This document shows, piece by piece, positions 6,400 through 9,259 of a DNA stretch of 9,259 bases. A program made the position numbers and the translations under genes. The stretch comes from Bacteroidota bacterium. GTDB lineage: Bacteria > Bacteroidota > Bacteroidia > Bacteroidales > PUMT01. The DNA is taken from NCBI GenBank assembly GCA_003567115.1, contig PXAP01000138.1:1-9259 (forward strand), in the 5' to 3' direction. Position 1 is the stretch's first letter. Every line of letters begins with the position of its first letter. A model generated the notes under the pieces. It was not told the origin of the DNA, did no database searches, and saw nothing but the letters and a program-made list of their open reading frames with translations.

Positions 6400-7779
6400 T
6401 TATAATGCTCCCGATATTTTGTAGACCCAGGCACAGGGAGACGGATTGCTGGCGGGATCCAGAGCCGGAGGTGTAATTACCAGCCTGTTACCTGAAAAAG
6501 AATATTCGACCCGGCCATCATACCCAAGCATGCTCACAGACCGGGGGCGGTTCACTCCTTCTACCGTAATATCATTTCCCTCCCATCTGGTTGATATCAA
6601 ATAAAGATCATTTTCTTTTGCTGTGAAAAATACTGTGGTCTCCCCGCCTATTTCGGGAGCATTTTCCCATACCCGGGTACCATAAATGCCTTCACCGTTT
6701 ATTCTCAGCCAGTCGCCGATATCCCTCAATCTTTGCTGCTGGATAACCGGTATCCGTCCGTCGGCTGTGGGGCCCACATTCAGCAGAAGATTCCCGCCCC
6801 TTGCCACTTTATCGATAAGATAATGGATGAGGAATTCAGAGCTTTCATAATCATCCAGATTTTCATTCCGGTTGTAGCCGAAAGAGCCACCGATACCTCT
6901 TGTTTCTTCCCAGGGATGGTGAATAACTTCGCCGGCAATTTCCCTGTCATGTACCAGATCATATTCAGTTGTGTAAAAATCACCGTGCTTACTGCGTGTT
7001 TCACTTCCCCACCGGTCGTTAACCACCACATGGCCTCTAACCGGAGATTCATTATAGAGCCAGGCAAGAAATTCGGTGCTTCGCCAGGTTTCACTCGGAT
7101 GATCCCATTCACCGTCAGGCCAGAAAATATCAGGTTCATAGCGGATAACCAGATCTTTCATCTGCGGCAGCATGTGCTGATCAACATAACGTTCGACATC
7201 TTCATGGTACAAAGGATTAAACCATTCATAGAGTGAGAAATAAAATCCCATGTGGAGCCCCTGTTTTTTTACGGCTTCGCTCAGATCTCCCGCAAGGTCG
7301 CGGTGAGGACCAATATCTTTGGCATTCCAGTTCCAGGAGTGCTTGCTGGGCCAGAGTGCAAATCCTTCATGATGTTTGGAAGTAAGTACCACATATTTTG
7401 CTCCTGCATCCTTAAATAGTTCGGCCCACTGGTTGGGATCGTACATCTCGGCTTTAAAATCACTTACGAAATCCTGGTATTTGAACCCTTCACCGTATAC
7501 GCTGTCATGGAATTCGCGAAATTTTTTGCCGACTGTACTTTCAGGCTGCATCATTCGCCTCCAGTACCATTCGGCATATTTTTCATATATATGTCCATCT
7601 GTCGGTCCCCATGCAGGCACCGAATATAAACCCCAATGAAGGAAAATACCGAATTTGGCATCCTCGAACCATGAAGGAACCGGACGGGTATCAATGGATT
7701 CCCAGTCTGGTTCATATTTTTGCTGGGAAAATGCCGCAACTGATATAGCAGCACAAAAAATTACAATTAAAAATTTCAT
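6400..7779 (-). CDS. Secreted GH29 alpha-L-fucosidase
   Basis: A 459-residue glycoside hydrolase family 29 enzyme that releases alpha-linked L-fucose from glycans, probably in the periplasm. The signal peptide is residues 1-18 (hydrophobic core FLIVIFCAAISVAAFS, cut before QQ). Family motifs follow in order: WFEDAKFGIFLHWGLYSVPAW (37-57, with HWG at 48-50), KYVVLTSKHHEGFALW (128-143, histidines 136-137), the nucleophile aspartate D222 in DIFWPDGEW, and LLLNVGPTADG (331-341). A beta-sandwich-like C-terminal part follows from about 375 to the end (CAWVYKI). The acid/base glutamate of GH29 is poorly conserved and I do not assign it. Length and start (ATG 7779, typical MKFL signal peptide) are normal, so the gene looks intact. 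It lies in the same direction as the lipoprotein gene upstream, 228 bases away, and the hydrolase downstream. No SusC/SusD pair is in the window. Confidence 0.93.
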   Translation of the reverse strand: MKFLIVIFCAAISVAAFSQQKYEPDWESIDTRPVPSWFEDAKFGIFLHWGLYSVPAWGPTDGHIYEKYAEWYWRRMMQPESTVGKKFREFHDSVYGEGFKYQDFVSDFKAEMYDPNQWAELFKDAGAKYVVLTSKHHEGFALWPSKHSWNWNAKDIGPHRDLAGDLSEAVKKQGLHMGFYFSLYEWFNPLYHEDVERYVDQHMLPQMKDLVIRYEPDIFWPDGEWDHPSETWRSTEFLAWLYNESPVRGHVVVNDRWGSETRSKHGDFYTTEYDLVHDREIAGEVIHHPWEETRGIGGSFGYNRNENLDDYESSEFLIHYLIDKVARGGNLLLNVGPTADGRIPVIQQQRLRDIGDWLRINGEGIYGTRVWENAPEIGGETTVFFTAKENDLYLISTRWEGNDITVEGVNRPRSVSMLGYDGRVEYSFSGNRLVITPPALDPASNPSPCAWVYKISGAL

Positions 7780-8007
7780 AACAGCTGATTTTGATTTTGA
7801 TTCATTATTAATTTGTTTTTATAGAATATCCATGATGTGATCATATTCAAATGGGTGAAAATTCAAACCCTGGTGCCTTGACTGATTAAAAAAACTGGTT
7901 TAATGCTAATATTCCTGTATAGGCTACAAAACAGGCAAAAAATACACTCAGAGACAAAACCTATAATAATTGCATGCCCGATTCACTACCGGCTCCTGCA
8001 ATGGAAG
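7780..8007 (-). promoter_or_regulatory. Upstream region of the fucosidase gene
   Basis: A 228-base AT-rich spacer that must contain any dedicated fucosidase promoter and the end of the lipoprotein transcript. Reading on the minus strand there are several TTTG boxes but no TAnnTTTG partner at the expected distance, so I do not assign a promoter. A run of seven T on the minus strand (fwd A run 7889-7895) lies between two short related segments (AAACCAGT and AATCAGT), which gives no clean hairpin. Confidence 0.3.
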
Positions 8008-8343
8008 TTACATTGACAACGGCAATTCACCGTCACCAGTCAGTTCTCCTTCCATAATCCATGACAGATTAAAACGGGCAATCTGCATTGCAGAATAATG
8101 ATGTTCCGGACCACCTTCAAAAAGCAGGTATATTTGTCCTTCCCCGTTGAACACCTCTTTGATATCAAAAAAAGGCTGGCCTTTGAAGGTTTCCAGGGGC
8201 CCCTCTTCAGGTTTACCTGCAGCAGTAAGTGACACTGCAGGGTCATCCGATAAAGACTGACATCCTGAGAATCCACCCAATGCTGACAATAAGATAAACA
8301 ACAGGTAATACCGACTTAAAAAGCAACAATTACAGATACTCAT
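8008..8343 (-). CDS. Small lipoprotein of unknown function
   Basis: A 111-residue protein with a lipoprotein signal: N-terminal residues 1-11 including RYY, a hydrophobic core (LLFILLSALGG, 14-24) and a lipobox-like FSGC with the lipidated cysteine at 28. The mature part is only 84 residues, acidic and without further helices, with the segment PFFDIKEVFNGEGQIYLLFE (57-76). I do not recognise a family. After C28 it should be anchored in a membrane facing the periplasm or the outside. It may be the intact product, or the front part of a larger secreted protein cut short by a mutation; the frame after its TAA does not look coding. It reads toward the fucosidase gene and may be cotranscribed with it. 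An interrupted reading frame ends 6 bases before its start. Confidence 0.6.
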   Translation of the reverse strand: MSICNCCFLSRYYLLFILLSALGGFSGCQSLSDDPAVSLTAAGKPEEGPLETFKGQPFFDIKEVFNGEGQIYLLFEGGPEHHYSAMQIARFNLSWIMEGELTGDGELPLSM

Positions 8344-8349
8344 AATTAT

Positions 8350-8517
8350 CTATTTATCAGTTAATACAGAAATTCCTTTTCTTTTCCACCAGTTTGCAGG
8401 AATATAGCCTGATATGTTCATCCATATTGGGTCTACCTCTCACATAAAATCTACATTACCAGATAATGAATAAACTACTGCATCCTTGAACACGAATTCA
8501 AAAATGGAACTCGCCAT
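8350..8517 (-). pseudogene. Interrupted small reading frame upstream of the lipoprotein gene
   Basis: Minus-strand frame from ATG 8517 to TAG 8350 with a single in-frame TGA at 8440-8442. The first part reads MASSIFEFVFKDAVVYSLSG and ends NVDFM; after the TGA it reads EVDPIWMNISGYIPANWWKR and ends KGISVLTDK. The Trp-rich second half looks like a real protein end, and the frame stops 6 bases before the lipoprotein ATG, a spacing typical of cotranscribed genes. Together about 55 codons. I do not recognise it. The simplest view is a small gene or a gene remnant carrying a nonsense mutation; it could also be chance. Confidence 0.3.
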
Positions 8518-8523
8518 GCTAGA

Positions 8524-8608
8524 TTGACTTTCGTCGATTTTACATGTAACTCATAATACTTTTGGCATTGATTATCAGATGTAAAATTGACCTTCGGTCG
8601 AACTCATA
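8524..8608. repeat. Degenerate direct repeat with inverted arms
   Basis: TTGACTTTCG-TCGA (8524-8537) recurs as TTGACCTTCGGTCGA (8587-8601). The octamer AACTCATA occurs after each (8548-8555 and 8601-8608). In addition ATTTTACAT (8537-8545) is the exact inverse of ATGTAAAAT (8579-8587), with a 33-base spacer. The second unit contains the perfect small hairpin GACC-TTC-GGTC (8589-8599). This looks like a tandem duplication that has since diverged. Confidence 0.5.
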
Positions 8609-8827
8609 TGCAATTAATTTCTTGTTTTGCAATATTATCCTGATGTGACTTTCATACTCGGGTGTTTGAATGTCGCATCGGGGAAATTATGAAAATAGGG
8701 CATTATTCAGCATTAAAGATCGGCTTAAAGTCAAATTTTGCTTATGGCTCGTTTCATCTTCTAATGGTTTTAATAAGTTAATTTAAATAATCGAATGTAA
8801 AAAACAGTTTATAATACTGATAACTTT

Positions 8828-8846
8828 TTACCCGCCGGGTAATTTT
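8828..8846 (+). terminator. Hairpin with short T run (possible terminator)
   Basis: TTACCC (8828-8833) pairs with GGGTAA (8837-8842) around GCC and is followed by TTTT. A second T run (TTTTT, 8855-8859) follows a few bases later. It has the form of a weak intrinsic terminator on the plus strand, but no plus-strand gene that it would serve is visible to its left. Confidence 0.3.
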
Positions 8847-9113
8847 GAGGCCCGTTTTTCGGACTAATGAAGCATCCTTAAATCCGGTTCAGTAAATATG
8901 AATACCTAAAAATGCTTAATTGAAAGCTCTTTTGATTGTTTTTGGATGAAAAGTATTTATTAAGGAGCTTGGTCAACTACAATAATATAAAACTCTGGTA
9001 TCAATAACAATTAATTGAGCATGATCTATAGAAGGTTTTACCCTTGTAATCCTTCCACAAATATGGTATAAAAGTCAGGTAAAGTTAGCATCTTATCAGA
9101 AACTAAAACCTTT

Positions 9114-9259
9114 ATGAACTATAAAAAACATGGTAATCAAGAGCGGCACCTCTACAATTCATGCCAGTGGGTGTGGGATATGATAGGTACCGTCGAAGAT
9201 TACGGAAAGCTTGCCGGGTACATAGCCGGCCGGATCAGAAAACACGAAAGGATCAAAAC
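9114..9259 (+). CDS. Start of an unidentified protein, cut by the window end
   Basis: An ATG at 9114 opens a frame of 48 complete codons that is still open at the right edge. It reads MNYKKHGNQERHLYNSCQ, then WVWDMIGTVEDYGKLAGYIA, then GRIRKHERIK. The composition is clearly protein-like and lacks a signal peptide, so a cytoplasmic protein is likely. The fragment is too short to name. The helical, basic N-terminal segment before what could be a nucleotide- or SAM-binding core would fit a methyltransferase-type protein, but that is a guess. The upstream 770-base gap suggests that it has its own promoter. Confidence 0.55.
   Translation, partial: MNYKKHGNQERHLYNSCQWVWDMIGTVEDYGKLAGYIAGRIRKHERIK

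Larger units (their letters stand above)
8344..9113. other. 770-base region without a confident gene
   Basis: No intact gene is visible on either strand. It holds, from left to right, an interrupted minus-strand reading frame (8350-8541), a degenerate repeat with inverted arms (8524-8608), a second short minus-strand open stretch without a start (about 8546-8680, with YESHIRIILQNKKLIAYEFD), a hairpin with a T run (8828-8846), and AT-rich sequence up to the gene at 9114. The fragments suggest decayed coding sequence in the left half. The right half should contain the promoter of the gene at 9114, but no clear Bacteroidota -33/-7 pair is visible. Confidence 0.45.

Noticed and set aside
6733..7236. 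A 167-codon plus-strand open frame
   Set aside because: It lies wholly antisense to the fucosidase, whose motifs are intact, and its translation has no recognisable features.
8440..8442. TGA read as selenocysteine or tryptophan
   Set aside because: TGA is a working stop for the sigma-factor and membrane-protein genes here, and no recoding hairpin with a known pattern is evident; a simple mutation is likelier.

Overview
The window looks like a piece of a Bacteroidota genome, most likely a polysaccharide- and protein-degrading member of the Bacteroidales/Marinilabiliales type, perhaps from a metagenome. This is inferred from gene content: a secreted GH29 alpha-L-fucosidase, a C69-family dipeptidase, a DUF6249-like membrane protein next to an ECF sigma factor and a small putative anti-sigma membrane protein, a lipoprotein, moderate base composition and mostly weak Shine-Dalgarno sequences. 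No tRNA, rRNA, CRISPR array, transposase or phage gene is visible.

Layout, plus strand. Positions 1-639 hold the 3' part of a C69 (secernin/PepD-like) dipeptidase gene that enters from the left. It is followed by an in-frame coding-like tail (640-792) and a non-coding stretch with GC-rich palindromes (793-1043). Positions 1044-3883 form a compact set of five genes on one strand: a DUF6249-like membrane protein, an ECF sigma factor, a two-helix membrane protein (probable anti-sigma partner), then an ABC ATPase and a UPF0014/FetB-type permease. The first three genes overlap each other. The ATPase-permease pair is separated from them by about 200 bases that carry a perfect 32-bp direct repeat. 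The pair matches the FetA/FetB (YbbL/YbbM) putative metal exporter, so the group may be an ECF-controlled metal-handling locus; the regulatory link is inferred.

Layout, minus strand. Positions 4015-8343 read leftwards: a small lipoprotein (8008-8343), a secreted GH29 alpha-L-fucosidase (6400-7779), a short coding-like fragment with no start codon (6167-6397), and a large serine beta-lactamase-like hydrolase with a C-terminal multi-pass membrane region (4015-6189). The FetB gene and the hydrolase are convergent, with about 130 bases between their ends and no convincing terminator.

Right end. Positions 8344-9113 hold no confident gene. They contain an interrupted minus-strand reading frame, a degenerate repeat with inverted arms, and a hairpin followed by a short T run. 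A plus-strand gene starts at 9114 and runs off the window.

The least ordinary features are three coding-like fragments at gene borders (after the dipeptidase, between fucosidase and hydrolase, and upstream of the lipoprotein), the 32-bp direct repeat before the FetA-like gene, and the small membrane proteins on both sides of the sigma factor. I did not find a clearly new multi-gene system.
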